In this document: positions 10,293 to 20,882 of the stretch, piece after piece | How positions within the stretch are numbered: position 1 is the first letter of the stretch | Layout: each line of letters opens with the position of its first letter | Assembly: GCA_946122785.1 (NCBI GenBank) | Contig: CAMGYJ010000010.1 | Location: 30,793,608-30,857,607 of the forward strand | Origin: Linum tenue | Lineage: Eukaryota; Streptophyta; Magnoliopsida; Malpighiales; Linaceae | Direction: 5' to 3' | DNA: 64,000 bases | Made by a program: the position numbers and the translations under genes | The notes under the pieces: model-generated | Seen by the model: the letters and a program-made list of their open reading frames with translations, nothing else | Databases searched by the model: none | What the model was told of the DNA's origin: nothing

Positions 10293-11807
10293 ATGGGGAG
10301 GTTCTGTTTCTGCTTTCCGAAATGTAGAGTGGCAAAAATCATGGCATGGCTGCAAATCGTACTCGGAGGGCTAGTGATCCTAGTGAGCTTGGCAAGTCTG
10401 TACAAGCTCTACAATGCTGGTTTCTTCCTCCACAACGAAGATATCTGCCGCCATCTCTACACAGGAAGGACCGAATCCTTCAGCGAAGGATTCGACATCA
10501 GGGCACTCAAGGATCGTGTAGATGAAGTGCTCGACCAAATGTCTGAACTACAACAAAGCCTCGAGAGGTCGGTCAAACAGATGGACAAAGCTCATCAAGA
10601 CTTGGGCAAAACCACCATGTCAAAATTGGATCACAAGAGGTTCTTGGAACAACAAGTGATCAAGCCTCTCTACTCTGCCCACATTGCTCTAAGGCAGATC
10701 AGGTTCCCGAACCTGGATCCAAACTCTTCGACGATTTCGATCAAGGAGCCTCCTTTGATCAATGCGTTCATCACTGAAGAGATCAGGAAGTACATTACTC
10801 CCAAGGAGAACAGGATTGGGAAGATGAACATCTATGGAACCAAGAGTGTTCACAACACGATAGGCCATTCGTGTGCCTTGATGAAGAAGGAACTGGAAGA
10901 GTACATGGATTACGACATTGGATCGTACTGTAAAGATGATTGGAACCTTGCTCAGAAGCTGATGGTTGGTGGGTGTGATCCTCTGCCGAGGAGGCGTTGC
11001 TTGACAAGAGCGTCCAAGGTGTATAACAAGCCATTCCCTATTAATGACTCCCTGTGGAGAACGCCGGAGGATGGGAATGTGAGATGGAACAATTATCAAT
11101 GCAGGAACTTTGCTTGCTTGTCCAGCAAGAATCCCAAAAGGGGTTACTCGAAATGCACAGGTAAGGTAGAGATGTTAGTATGATTTCACTTTGTAATTCG
11201 GTTGGTGTGGATTGAGTCATTTTGGAATTCAGTATGCCCCTATCTCGTCACAGGTTGTTTTGATATGGAGAAGGAGAAGCTAAAGTGGGTTGTCAACTCA
11301 TCACTCCCAGTTGATTTCCTGATTAGAGACGTGCTGGCAATCAAGCCTGGCCAACTCCGAATTGGTCTGGATTTCGGCATAGGAACCGGTTCGTTCGCTG
11401 CCAGGATGAGGGAACAAAATGTGACCATTGTCTCAACTTCTCTAAACCTTGGAGCTCCATTCAGTGAGACGATTGCTTTGAGAGGGTTGATCCCTCTGTA
11501 TGTGACACTGAACCAAAGGCTTCCCTTCTTCGACAACACCATGGATTTGATCCATACCACGGGGCTTATTGACGGGTGGATGGATATGCTGCTGCTGGAT
11601 TTCATACTGTTCGATTGGGATCGAATCCTGAGGCCGGGAGGATTGCTGTGGATCGACAGGTTTTTTTGCCTTAGGAAGGATTTGGATGATTACATGTATA
11701 TGCTGTTGCAGTTTAGGTATAAGAAACATAGGTGGGCTGTTGTTCCCAAGTCTGAGAGTGAAGTCTATCTCTCTGCCTTGATGGAGAAGCCTCCTAGAGC
11801 TATCTGA
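10293..11807 (+). CDS. Membrane-anchored SAM-dependent methyltransferase-like protein (DUF-type, At1g29790 family)
   Basis: Two exons, 10293-11160 and 11254-11807, joined across a GT-AG intron of 93 bp, give 473 codons plus stop. I start at the ATG at 10293; an open TTG lies 12 bases earlier. Residues about 17-37 form one hydrophobic segment after a Cys-rich N-terminus, so the protein is probably a type II membrane protein of the Golgi or endomembranes. A coiled-coil-like region follows (DRVDEVLDQMSELQQSLE). The C-terminal half carries the SAM-binding motif I, D329-FGIGTG, with LRPGGLLWIDRFF as the later strand. The arrangement matches a plant family whose members have been proposed to act on cell-wall polysaccharide; the substrate here is not known. 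It converges on cyclin H, with 353 bp between the stop codons. Confidence 0.88.
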
Positions 11808-12160
11808 AAACCATTGACTAAATCTGTTTATGTTCTGTCAATTGTCCATTGTTTGGTAGAGTCTTGCTGTTTTCCTCCCCTCTTATACTTCACAACTCAA
11901 ATCAAAAGGCTGTTGTGAATCTGAATATCATTAATTGTAGTGTATTGCAAAGCTCTTTCTTGGGTCTGAAACTCTGAATCTTTTATAACCTAGAACTCTT
12001 CACATACATTTCATGAATATCCAAAAATTCCATAGGAACAAGCAATTCGAGTATATATTATTGTCGGTGGCTATTAAAAACATAAACCACTCCTCATAGA
12101 AGGAACTTTCATCGCATGTCTGCTCTTTCAGTACAGTTTCAGACCCAGTACCGCAACCAA
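11808..12160. terminator. Shared 3' region between convergent genes
   Basis: The 353 bp between the methyltransferase stop and the cyclin H stop must hold both 3' UTRs. AATATCATTAATTG and ATAAACCACT words could serve polyadenylation, but no single signal can be assigned. Confidence 0.4.
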
Positions 12161-14803
12161 CTAAGCAGGAGCTGGAGCATTTCTGGAGTCGTGTGAACTC
12201 CTGTGAGACTTGTGCTTTGATTTCTTCTCCCGTTTTTTACTGTTTGCCAGAGGTTAAGAAAACATCAGGAATGGAGCAAGTCAGAAGGTAGTTAATAAAC
12301 TTTAAGGTATGATTTGAGAGGAAGGGGTTAAAAGACAGTTACTCGTCGTGTGAACCATGTCCCCAACATGACTTCAACTTGCGGTTGATGTGCTTCATAT
12401 CCCTCTCTGTAGGGAACTTGTACTTCTTTACCTGGAAAAGAACACAATTTCATAAGAAATCTTATTCAAGACATTTCAACTTTGTGTCTGGAATACTTCT
12501 CACAATTAAGGAAATGAACTCTATTTCACAATTTTTTTCAGATCGAAGGGATGCCGTAGATGTCTTGTATTTTCTTCCCTAAGTTTTTAGATTATCCAAA
12601 TACATAAGTTCTGAGATGCATACCCAAGAGTCTATGGAATCTAGAATGTTAATAAGCTCTGGAACTGTGTGCTCGGAGCTCTGACGTAAGAGAATGTTCT
12701 GAAGGTAACTGCAAACAAGCACTAAGTCAATAGGGTTGTATTCTTAATCAACTTTTACTGATCATATCAGCATCAGTGAAAAAGATCTCCATTGGGAAAA
12801 TATACAGAAGGAAATGAAACATAGTTACAAACCTTTCAAAATCAACAACCCCAAGCACCTCGTTTGCATTTCGCAGAGCAGCTAGTGCCAACTGCATTAA
12901 ATATAGAGAATCGAGATAAGACGGAATATGGGGTTACATGTATTTGCAATAACATGTTCTGAATGATGAACAAATACCTGCCCTGGAGTGAACAAAAGCG
13001 GTGCATTGGTAAGCATGATTTTGTCAACCTCGGCTGTTGCACTGTCCTACAAAATCACATATAGACCTGATTAAAAGAATGAGCACGATAATGGCTGTTG
13101 TAATAATAATAAGCTGGCTGTAAATGTGTGTGATTACCTTGAACATCTGAATTTGGTCCTCTGCCGCATGGGAAGAATCCTACGGAAGAGACGGTAACAC
13201 TACCAGCAGTAAGAAATTAATTAAACTGAAATTGATATAATTTCCAATGTGTCAATACAAACTTGAAACTTCTACAGGAAAGCGAAGAAAAAAAAATTAG
13301 TGTTTGCACCAAGGGGATTAGAAACATAAGTGCACCAAACCTTACCTCAATATCATGTATAAAACCTTCGACTGGACGGTAAGGTGCATAAACAATAAGG
13401 TCAAATTCCAAACTCTGCATCGCAAAGATGAATTTTAACTAAAAATTCATGGATAGTAAGTAACCAAAGCTGGAATAATAATAAATAAATAAATAAATAA
13501 ATAAGCAGTAACTCATGCCTGAAGAACTATCATCTCATAATTCAGTATCATTTGATGATCCTGTGAAATCCCCTTACCAAGCTCCTCAGCTGATACATGA
13601 TTTTCTTCTATCTTACATGCTGAATATATGCATGTTAACCTTCACATATGCAATGCCATTGGTAAGATTGATATATATCAGCAAACAACAGAAATGGTAT
13701 GGCTGCAAAATAGAGAGCGTCCCCAATACTGCAGGAAGTAAGCCACACTAAAAGAAACCCCACCACGGGACTAGGCCATGAAGGTTTTCAAGATAGCACC
13801 TAAACCATCATGGTCTTTCTACCAACCATTAGATAGTTTAGCATCTACTACCGAATTCACTCTGCAACGTTAAGGGGAAAGTTCGAATGAAATCGAAGTG
13901 GATCCATACATTATGTGCTTGGGATCATGTTCCATGACAGACCATTGAAGATAAAACCTCTTGAAATATGTAAGTGCTGTTGCCTGCAAAACACAAACAA
14001 AACCCCCCACTTAAGTTGTCTGGGCATACTAATAATTCTGCATTGCATCGATGCCAATCTCCGGCTTCCATAGCAGAACTCTCCATACCTGAATTTTATG
14101 AGGAAAGTAGAAGGCGCCACATACTTCGCGAAGCTTAAACTCATAATATACACGCATAAACTCTTCTTCCTCGCAACTAAGGGATTTCGGACGAGAATGC
14201 TTATCACCTGCCAAAGCCGTAGTTGAACTCATCAGAAAAAGCCCAATAGCATGTGCGTCTACTAATAAACCCACCGAGAAGGGGATGCACTAACTGTTTT
14301 CTGTAGCTTGAGGTTCAGGGTAAGTCACTGACCCATCAGCATCTACTTCCATTTTTGTAGTTCCACACTTCAAATAGAACCCAACAAACAGACAAACAAA
14401 CAAACAAGAACAAATTAGCATAAGCATTAGTTCCATGGCAAACCAACTACATAACTCAGTCTAACAGGAAAGGTCATAGCTACTACACACCTTCTCCAGC
14501 ATTTGCTTGGCCCTTTGGTTCGTGGTCCTGTACTTGTCAACCTTAAATCAAAACAGGGAAACGACCCATTACAGGAAGAGGGGAAAAAGCAAAAACCTAA
14601 AAATCCGTTCGCATTGTAAAGCTTCATTCCGCCATTGAAACTACATAATTTCAAGTAATCTACCGACTCAGGCAAACAACATATCTCATATCAAGTTTGT
14701 AAGAAGAAAATGCCTCGGAGGAGGAAGAAAGGTTACTACTCACTAGCTGTTGAGGAGTGAAGATCCACTTGGCGCGGTGAGTCGAGGTCTGGAAATCCGC
14801 CAT
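12161..14803 (-). CDS. CYCH;1: Cyclin H (CDK-activating kinase / TFIIH cyclin)
   Basis: Thirteen exons on the minus strand: 14744-14803, 14491-14541, 14295-14367, 14089-14207, 13910-13983, 13519-13639, 13346-13414, 13138-13179, 12978-13046, 12833-12891, 12624-12708, 12343-12431, 12161-12239. They total 990 nt, 329 aa, close to Arabidopsis CYCH;1 at about 336 aa. The protein starts [20 protein letters not shown]; the cyclin fold carries [40 protein letters not shown] and [18 protein letters not shown], and the tail is basic ([15 protein letters not shown]). Cyclin H activates CDKD kinases that phosphorylate CDK T-loops and the RNA polymerase II tail. Exon 6 ends CAG|GCATGA, a non-canonical GC-AG intron. 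Its 5' end faces the J-domain gene across about 600 bp. Confidence 0.95.
13478..13503. repeat. (AATA)n microsatellite in a cyclin H intron
   Basis: AATAATAATAAATAAATAAATAAATAAATAAG lies in the short intron between exons 6 and 7, just downstream of the GC donor. Confidence 0.85.
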
Positions 14804-15404
14804 GGCAGGAAACTCGGATTGACAAGGGAACTTCTCGTGCCTCGGGAGGAAAGAGAGATTCGAAACGCCTTCTTCACCGGAGACCAGGGCGTGTGGAGGA
14901 TGTCAAATTTCCACCTCTTGCCGGCGGATTCCCAAAGAGAAAGATTTGCGGCGCTACTCCGACGGGGAATGATCGAAGAACCGGTGAAGGTTACGGCGGG
15001 AATTTGGGTTTAAGAGTATTTCTTGAAGCCCATTATGGATTAGTAAATCCGAGAACATTGGTTAGGGCCTTGTTCCAGGCCCAGCCCACTTAAGCAGGAA
15101 AAAGTCCAGCAAAAGAAAGCCCCTGTTGCCGGCCCTATCCATCCCTCCCATTTTCTTGGTGGAAGAAAATAAAACGTGGCAGTGGCGGGTACACAAACCA
15201 TTCACCGCGCCAAAGGTTCCTCGCCGACGCAGTAAACGCCGTTCAATGAAGCGACGTCGTTTAGTAAGCGAATCTCAAACACAAAAGTTCAACCAAATCA
15301 AAACCCTCCACAAGAAGAAAGCCGAAGGCCCGAAGCGTTAAAATCATCGATCTATCAAGAAAAGGGAAAGAGGAAGCTGGAAATTTCCCCCAATCGGAGC
15401 TCCG
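14804..15404. promoter_or_regulatory. Candidate bidirectional promoter between cyclin H and the J-domain gene
   Basis: The start codons of the two divergent genes are 601 bp apart, and no other gene or repeat fits between them. The middle (15040-15200) is the likely core promoter for both. GAAGAAGAAAGCC and AAAACCCTC words lie in the J-domain leader. I see no certain TATA box on either side. Confidence 0.5.
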
Positions 15405-15971
15405 ATGGATCACTACAAGGTGCTGGGACTTAATCGGAGCGCGACAAAGTCGGAGGTAAAGGAAGCCTTCCGGCGGCTGGCTGTCCAATTCCACCCGGAC
15501 AAACATTCCCAATCCTCCAGCCAAGTGAGAGACAGCGCAGCTCACCGATTCAAGCAGATCTCCGAGGCATACCAGATCCTCATCGACGATCGGAAGCGCG
15601 CCGATTACAACGTCCGCCGCTCCACCGCCCAACCCCACGGCGGCGGCGGATACGCCGGCAGCAAGTACCACTACAACAACCGGTCATCGTCTTCTTCTTC
15701 GTCGTCGTATAATTCATACGACGGTGGTGCGCGGCGGAGGAGCAGCAGCGGAGTGTCGATGCTGGAGGTCGCGATCCGGTTCATGACGACGAGGGCGTTC
15801 CTGCTGAACGTGGCGTTCGCCGGATGTATGTTGGGCGGCGCGAAAATGATCGACGGCGGCGGCGAGAGGATGTGGAAGCGGTGGAATTCGGGGAAATCGT
15901 TCGAGGAAGCGATTGATTCGATCGAGAAGGCCAAATCGCGGCAACGGCGAGGGCCTGAAGACGATGATTGA
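15405..15971 (+). CDS. J-domain (DnaJ-like) co-chaperone with C-terminal membrane segment
   Basis: A single exon of 188 codons starts at ATG 15405. The J domain spans residues 1-70 and keeps the HPD motif at 30-32, between helix II (KEAFRRLAVQFH) and helix III (AHRFKQISEAYQIL), so it should stimulate an Hsp70 ATPase. A low-complexity Gly/Ser linker follows (residues 79-117). Residues about 126-147 are hydrophobic (FMTTRAFLLNVAFAGCMLGG), then a short basic and acidic tail, which suggests a tail-anchored type III (DnaJC) protein of an organelle or ER membrane. No Gly/Phe or zinc-finger domain is present. I recall a similar single-exon DnaJ gene near an ALY gene in Arabidopsis; the membrane it uses cannot be told from sequence. 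Confidence 0.9.
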   Translation: MDHYKVLGLNRSATKSEVKEAFRRLAVQFHPDKHSQSSSQVRDSAAHRFKQISEAYQILIDDRKRADYNVRRSTAQPHGGGGYAGSKYHYNNRSSSSSSSSYNSYDGGARRRSSSGVSMLEVAIRFMTTRAFLLNVAFAGCMLGGAKMIDGGGERMWKRWNSGKSFEEAIDSIEKAKSRQRRGPEDDD

Positions 15972-16171
15972 ATTGGGGGGAAGGGAACTTAATTGAGTTT
16001 ACATTTATTTACGTGTATAATTTAATCAACTTTGGAATATCGTTGGACTTTGAGAATCCATTTCATCGTTTTGATACAATTAACCGTCATTTGTGGAGAT
16101 TGAAACTGTATGTAAGGGAAATGGCTCAGCAAAAGGAGGTTCAGTGGCGATTTTGGGGAAGGGAAGGCAGC

Positions 16172-19100
16172 TAGGGGGTGTACATGGGTCGGGTGGGTCG
16201 GGTTTGAACCATTTAAGTCACCCGTTGTATAGACTATGGTTTGAACAATGTCAAACCCAAACCCACCCACTAATATAAAAAACGTTGTCGGTTTGCTTCG
16301 GGTTGGGTCGGTTTAATTTGGACCATGCATCCATAGAAAACCAACCCAATACAAGATATCACCTGCTTCAATTTAGTAAAATTTTGTCATTCTCCTGTTT
16401 CACTTTTTCCTTCAATTTAACAAAGACACATCTGTAAGTTATAGCAACAATACATAATTCATAATAAACTAGACATCCTCCTCCAAATAGTATCTTCATT
16501 ACATCATTCCTATTAGAACACATAAAAGGAGACTAAATAAACATCAACTGCTGTTTGCATCGCAAAAACCTGGCAATTTTAGCAGCCAATACTAAAAGAG
16601 TTTAATACTCTTCCATCATCAGAAGAATGTTGCATTTACAAAATTACATGATATCTTCCCGTCTTCAATTAAACTATACAGCAGCATCTTCACTTAAGCT
16701 TTACAGCAGCAGCAATGTTAATGTACAAAAGAGCTCCTACAAAATTGTGTAAAGCAACATATATATTAGTATTAGTAAATGAACGAACTTGAATAAAAGT
16801 TCTATAAAATTAAACCATCTAATCACCATTTACTATCTAGGCATCAATAATAAGTCCATCATCTTCAGTCAATATGAATGGACTTGAATCCAAGAAGTCT
16901 GGCAGAAAAGGGAAATGGTTAGCTACTTCAAAATGAAAAGTAGTCAATGTAAGGAAATAACTCAAAAAAATCAGCACATTACCATTAGCTTGATCTTCAT
17001 TTGGATCTGAAAGAGCATCGAGTGGAACAGCCTCTGAGTCATTTATAAGTGGCTTTGAACGCAACCAATTTTGAGTACACACAAGTGCCTCAACCATTCT
17101 TGGAGCAAGACTTGTTCTAGAAGGGTCTACAATGCGCCCACTAGTGCTGAAAGTTGACTCACTTGCCACAGTTGACACCGGAACAACTAATACATCTCGT
17201 GCTACTTGAGCAAGAATGGGATAGATTGATGAGTTAACTTTCCACCACAATAATATATCAAATTCATCCTTCAATTTCTCACAAGGTTCTGCTAAATACT
17301 TGGCACACTCTGATTTTCCTCCAGAACTGTCCTTTTCTTCCATTGCTCTTGCAAATCTTAATTGTCTCAACTTTGCTGGATCCTTTTCAGCCCCAACAAA
17401 ACTAGTAGTAGAATCTGATCCTCCTTCACTAACAACCCCTTTCTCCTTACCACTACTTCCAGAATCAACCAAATACTGATCATACAAACGGTTTAACACC
17501 TTTTCCACATTGTTAGTAAGTTGTTTAGCATGAGCTTCATTGTACAAATCCTCAAAGCAGTACTTGACATACCGAAGCTTATATCTAGGGTCTAAAACAA
17601 CAGCCACATACAACAATGGATTAAGATTTTCAACATTCACCCAGTATTTCATAAACTTTGACATCATCCGAATGGACATGTCTCTGAGCATAGCATCATC
17701 ACTTGATGACAAATGAACCATTTCATCTTGCAAAGCAATTAACTCGTGAAAGAACAAGTTTGAAGTTACACTCAATGTGCTGGAAAATTTCAAGGTCACC
17801 ATATAAAATAGCTCAAGAAATTTCAGCAAGCACCTAGCTTTATCAAAGTCATCATCCATTGGTGGTCCTAATAACTTGTTCTTTTTCTTCCCCTTTCCCC
17901 TTGTATTTCCTACTCCATTTCCATCATCAGCCCCACCATCAATCTCCTCATCACCACCATTAAAGTACCCTAAGTACTTAGAATCTTCATCAGTCATCCT
18001 TGCAAATGCTTTTTCAAACTGTTCAGCTGCTCTCAACATCACATATGTTGAATTCCATCTAGTTTCAACATCAAGACCAACTAATCCTTTGAATTTTATC
18101 TTTTCCATCTCAATGCAACTCTTAAAAATCAATAGTCTTGCTGGAGAAGACCGAACATACCTTACAGCATTTCTAATTTTAATGACTGAATCATCCAATT
18201 CTTTCATTCCCTCTTGTAAAATCAAATTCAAGATGTGAGCAGAACACCTAAGGTGCAAAAATTCATGCTTTAATACTGTTCCACCAGTATTTTTACTTCT
18301 TCTCACAATGTACTTGATGGCACTATCATTAGTGCTCGCATTGTCAACTGTTATAGTGAATATCTTATGAATACCCCACCCTTTCAAACAACCCTCAATT
18401 GCTTGTCCTATAGTTTCACCCTTATGATTAGCAATTGTGCAAAGATTCAGAATTCTTTTATGGAGTATCCATTCATTGTCTATCCAATGTGCTGTAAGAC
18501 ACATGTAGTTAAGATTCTGATTTGAAGACCAAGTGTCTGTTGTTAGGCACACTCTTTGAGTCTTTATCACTCTTTTTAACTTCTGTTTTTCAGCTTCAAA
18601 TAATGCCAAACAATCTCTACTAATTGTAACTCTAGAAGGTATAATAAATTCTGGACGCAAAGCCCTAGAATACCTTCTAAACCCTTCCTTTTCCACATCT
18701 CTGAATGTTTTTTCATCTGTGATTACCATCCTAGCCAGCTCTTTTCTACAAATTTCAGCATCATATCCTAATGCTTTAAGCCCACCAATACCTCCCCCAC
18801 TCTTTGGCTCAAAACACAATGTCTTCTGTTTCTTATCATTCTCATATAAAGGGCACTTTGTGCATTGTTTTTGGAGATGAGTCCATAAATTACTAGTTCC
18901 ATGCATTTGTTTATCAGCGGCATAAGACTTCCCACAGTAATTACAAGCTGCTCTAGCAGTTTTCTGCTTTTTACTTGTTGGAGTCCAAGTGAAGTGGCCC
19001 CAAATTTCAGACTGAATAGATGGCTGGCTACTAACCTGAACTTTAGTTCTTTTCATCTTTTGAGGCTTAGGAGGAAGGGACGTACCAGCTTTTGCACCCG

Positions 19101-20314
19101 CTGCAACATCATTGTCATTTCCTTTATTTTGAGGTAGAATAGTGCCAACAACAGCAGAATTCGGTTCGATTTCACCCCTACTCTCTGTAGCAGTAGCTAT
19201 GTCCCCTTCATTCATGGTAGGAACCTCTCTATCCATCTGTATAATAAATAAAAACACTATATATTAGATCAATCTTAATCTAAGAGGTAAAAGAATGAAA
19301 GGGTTGACTGGAGAAATTAGGGGAAGAAAGTGCATACAACTCAACAATGAGTTGGTAATCCTAGAGATTACAGGACAAAGTAACAAATATTGCCCACAAA
19401 ACACTAGGTTTGGGGGGATTGGTTTGTTCGGCCCACAAAGAGATAGCAGCAGCCGACAACATATACATCCCTTGCCCCCACAACTTCCCTAAGTCATGCT
19501 TTTTTCACTAATGATTTACACTACACTTTCACAAAGGCAGTTCAGTAAGATTCTAGCAATTTTGAGCAAATCCTGATGGGATCTCACAGCAACAAACTTC
19601 TGTCAGTATGCCTAATGGTAATCGGTAGGGGAGAACAATAACAAATCAGAGTAACATCATGTAACAGAACGCCAAAGCAGCAACCTTAGCCGGCTCAAAT
19701 TCTTAATTCGTGAAAGAAAGAACAAAACCCTAAAATAGCACAGTCTCGACCACCTTGGAACGAGTTGAAATCAACTCCTGCTATCACGCCTGAGCGGTCG
19801 TGCCCGCACAGGTTCTACTGAGATGGCCGATGGCCTTCAATCTTTAGCCTTCAGTGATGGTTGCCTTTGGTTGGAGAAGAAGCAGGGGAAAAGAAATTGA
19901 GAAGGCGATTATAGAGTTAAGCTTCCATGATGATTGTTGAGTAGCATAAAGCTATTAATGATGGACCAGGTGATGTTTGGTGGTGGATGGGGGCATTTCT
20001 AGTCACTGATCGTGGATTATTGGAGGTTGGAGGTTTGGCGGCAGAGAGCTTCCTCAAGCTCGAAAGATGAAGAGGAAAAGAAACCCTAGATTTTAGGTCA
20101 ACCTCTCTTTATATACATACACAAAATTAAAAGTCGGGTCGGATCGGGTTTGACGGGTTTCGCCACCCCAAATCCGGATCCAATCAGATATATATATATC
20201 CCCCACACACAAGCCCTTTATCCGCCACTTAACCTCCAATTTTTACTAATTTCCGGGTGGGTCGGGTTGGATCGGCTGGGTGGGTCGGGTTTCGGGTGGT
20301 TTTGTTCACCCCTA
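16172..20314 (-). mobile_element. hAT transposon, potentially autonomous, 4143 bp
   Basis: The element begins TAGGGGGTGTACATGG and ends (read inward) TAGGGGTGAACAAAACC. It is flanked by the perfect 8-bp duplication AAGGCAGC (16164-16171, 20315-20322). Both ends carry GGGTCGGGTGGG subterminal repeats, the usual transposase-binding type of sequence. One long minus-strand transposase frame fills the centre (16837-19236). The remaining 19258-20314 is the 5' UTR and promoter side, including an acceptor-like TTATACAG immediately before the start codon; 16172-16836 is the 3' side. Short imperfect terminal repeats plus an 8-bp duplication define the hAT superfamily. Confidence 0.95.
16837..19236 (-). 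CDS. hAT transposase (zinc finger BED, RICESLEEPER-like)
   Basis: The frame is open for 799 codons. I start at MDREVPTMNEGD (19236) because the preceding in-frame codons follow a splice-acceptor-like TTATACAG. A BED zinc finger lies at about residues 79-125 (WGHFTW, CNYC at 98-101, then HGTSNLWTH). The RNase H-like catalytic region follows, with LTTDTWSS and ITVDNASTND holding two expected acidic residues and the HLRCSAHILNL segment downstream. The C-terminal hAT dimerisation region contains WWKVNSSIYPILAQVARD and ASESTFSTSGRI. No stop or frameshift interrupts it. A 57-bp in-frame segment (16926-16982) with GT..AG ends could be a very short intron or simply coding. This protein may supply transposase for the small hAT copies in the window. 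Confidence 0.93.
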   Translation of the reverse strand: MDREVPTMNEGDIATATESRGEIEPNSAVVGTILPQNKGNDNDVAAGAKAGTSLPPKPQKMKRTKVQVSSQPSIQSEIWGHFTWTPTSKKQKTARAACNYCGKSYAADKQMHGTSNLWTHLQKQCTKCPLYENDKKQKTLCFEPKSGGGIGGLKALGYDAEICRKELARMVITDEKTFRDVEKEGFRRYSRALRPEFIIPSRVTISRDCLALFEAEKQKLKRVIKTQRVCLTTDTWSSNQNLNYMCLTAHWIDNEWILHKRILNLCTIANHKGETIGQAIEGCLKGWGIHKIFTITVDNASTNDSAIKYIVRRSKNTGGTVLKHEFLHLRCSAHILNLILQEGMKELDDSVIKIRNAVRYVRSSPARLLIFKSCIEMEKIKFKGLVGLDVETRWNSTYVMLRAAEQFEKAFARMTDEDSKYLGYFNGGDEEIDGGADDGNGVGNTRGKGKKKNKLLGPPMDDDFDKARCLLKFLELFYMVTLKFSSTLSVTSNLFFHELIALQDEMVHLSSSDDAMLRDMSIRMMSKFMKYWVNVENLNPLLYVAVVLDPRYKLRYVKYCFEDLYNEAHAKQLTNNVEKVLNRLYDQYLVDSGSSGKEKGVVSEGGSDSTTSFVGAEKDPAKLRQLRFARAMEEKDSSGGKSECAKYLAEPCEKLKDEFDILLWWKVNSSIYPILAQVARDVLVVPVSTVASESTFSTSGRIVDPSRTSLAPRMVEALVCTQNWLRSKPLINDSEAVPLDALSDPNEDQANGNVLIFLSYFLTLTTFHFEVANHFPFLPDFLDSSPFILTEDDGLIIDA

Positions 20315-20322
20315 AAGGCAGC

Positions 20323-20639
20323 AGCACATCAGATGGTCCGGAATTCCGGATCCTTTGCAGATGGGAGGAAACCGGAGTTTGGTTCGACCGGCCACCCATT
20401 TTTATTTTTCCCCAATTACTTGTTTCGTCCCTTCCCACCAACAACTGAAAACCCTTCAAGTCGAGCTTCGACTCTTCCCATCTTCCCGCTGCGCCGCTGC
20501 CATCCGCCCGCCGACGTCCCCGACCGTCCGGCGTGTGCATTTGTGGATTGTGCTATTTGGATATGCAGACAGATGCAGGGGCTTGATGGAAGTGAAAATA
20601 GACAAAACAGTAGCTGCTGTGTTTTTTTTTCATGAATTT
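20323..20639. other. Intergenic DNA right of the hAT element
   Basis: GC-rich for this window, with overlapping frames on both strands but no domain; probably an old gene or Pack-MULE fragment that I do not recognise. Confidence 0.35.
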
Positions 20640-20882
20640 TTTGCGGTTAGTTCACGGTTAATTGTCGGTTAGATTGCTTAACCGCGATTTCGTATACTGT
20701 TTCGGTTGTTGCGGTTTTTACAACCATAAACCGCGGTTCACCGCTAACCGCGTTATGCGGTTTTTGGTTAACCGCTAACCGTGAGGGACGCGGTCGCGGT
20801 TGGCTAATATGGGTGTTTTGCGGTTGCAGTTAACCGCAAATTGCGGTGCAGTTAACCGCAACCGCACCGTTTCCCACCCCTA
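20640..20882 (+). mobile_element. GCGGTTAACCGC-rich hAT-like terminal fragment
   Basis: Dozens of GCGGTTA and TAACCGC words form a dense array of short palindromes, ending at CCCACCCCTA (about 20882), a hAT-type right end. No left end was found upstream, so it is a fragment or a strongly diverged element. Confidence 0.5.

Noticed and set aside
16926..16982. 57-bp intron near the end of the hAT transposase
   Set aside because: GT and AG are present, but the segment is in frame, has no stop and is shorter than usual plant introns; kept as coding with a note.
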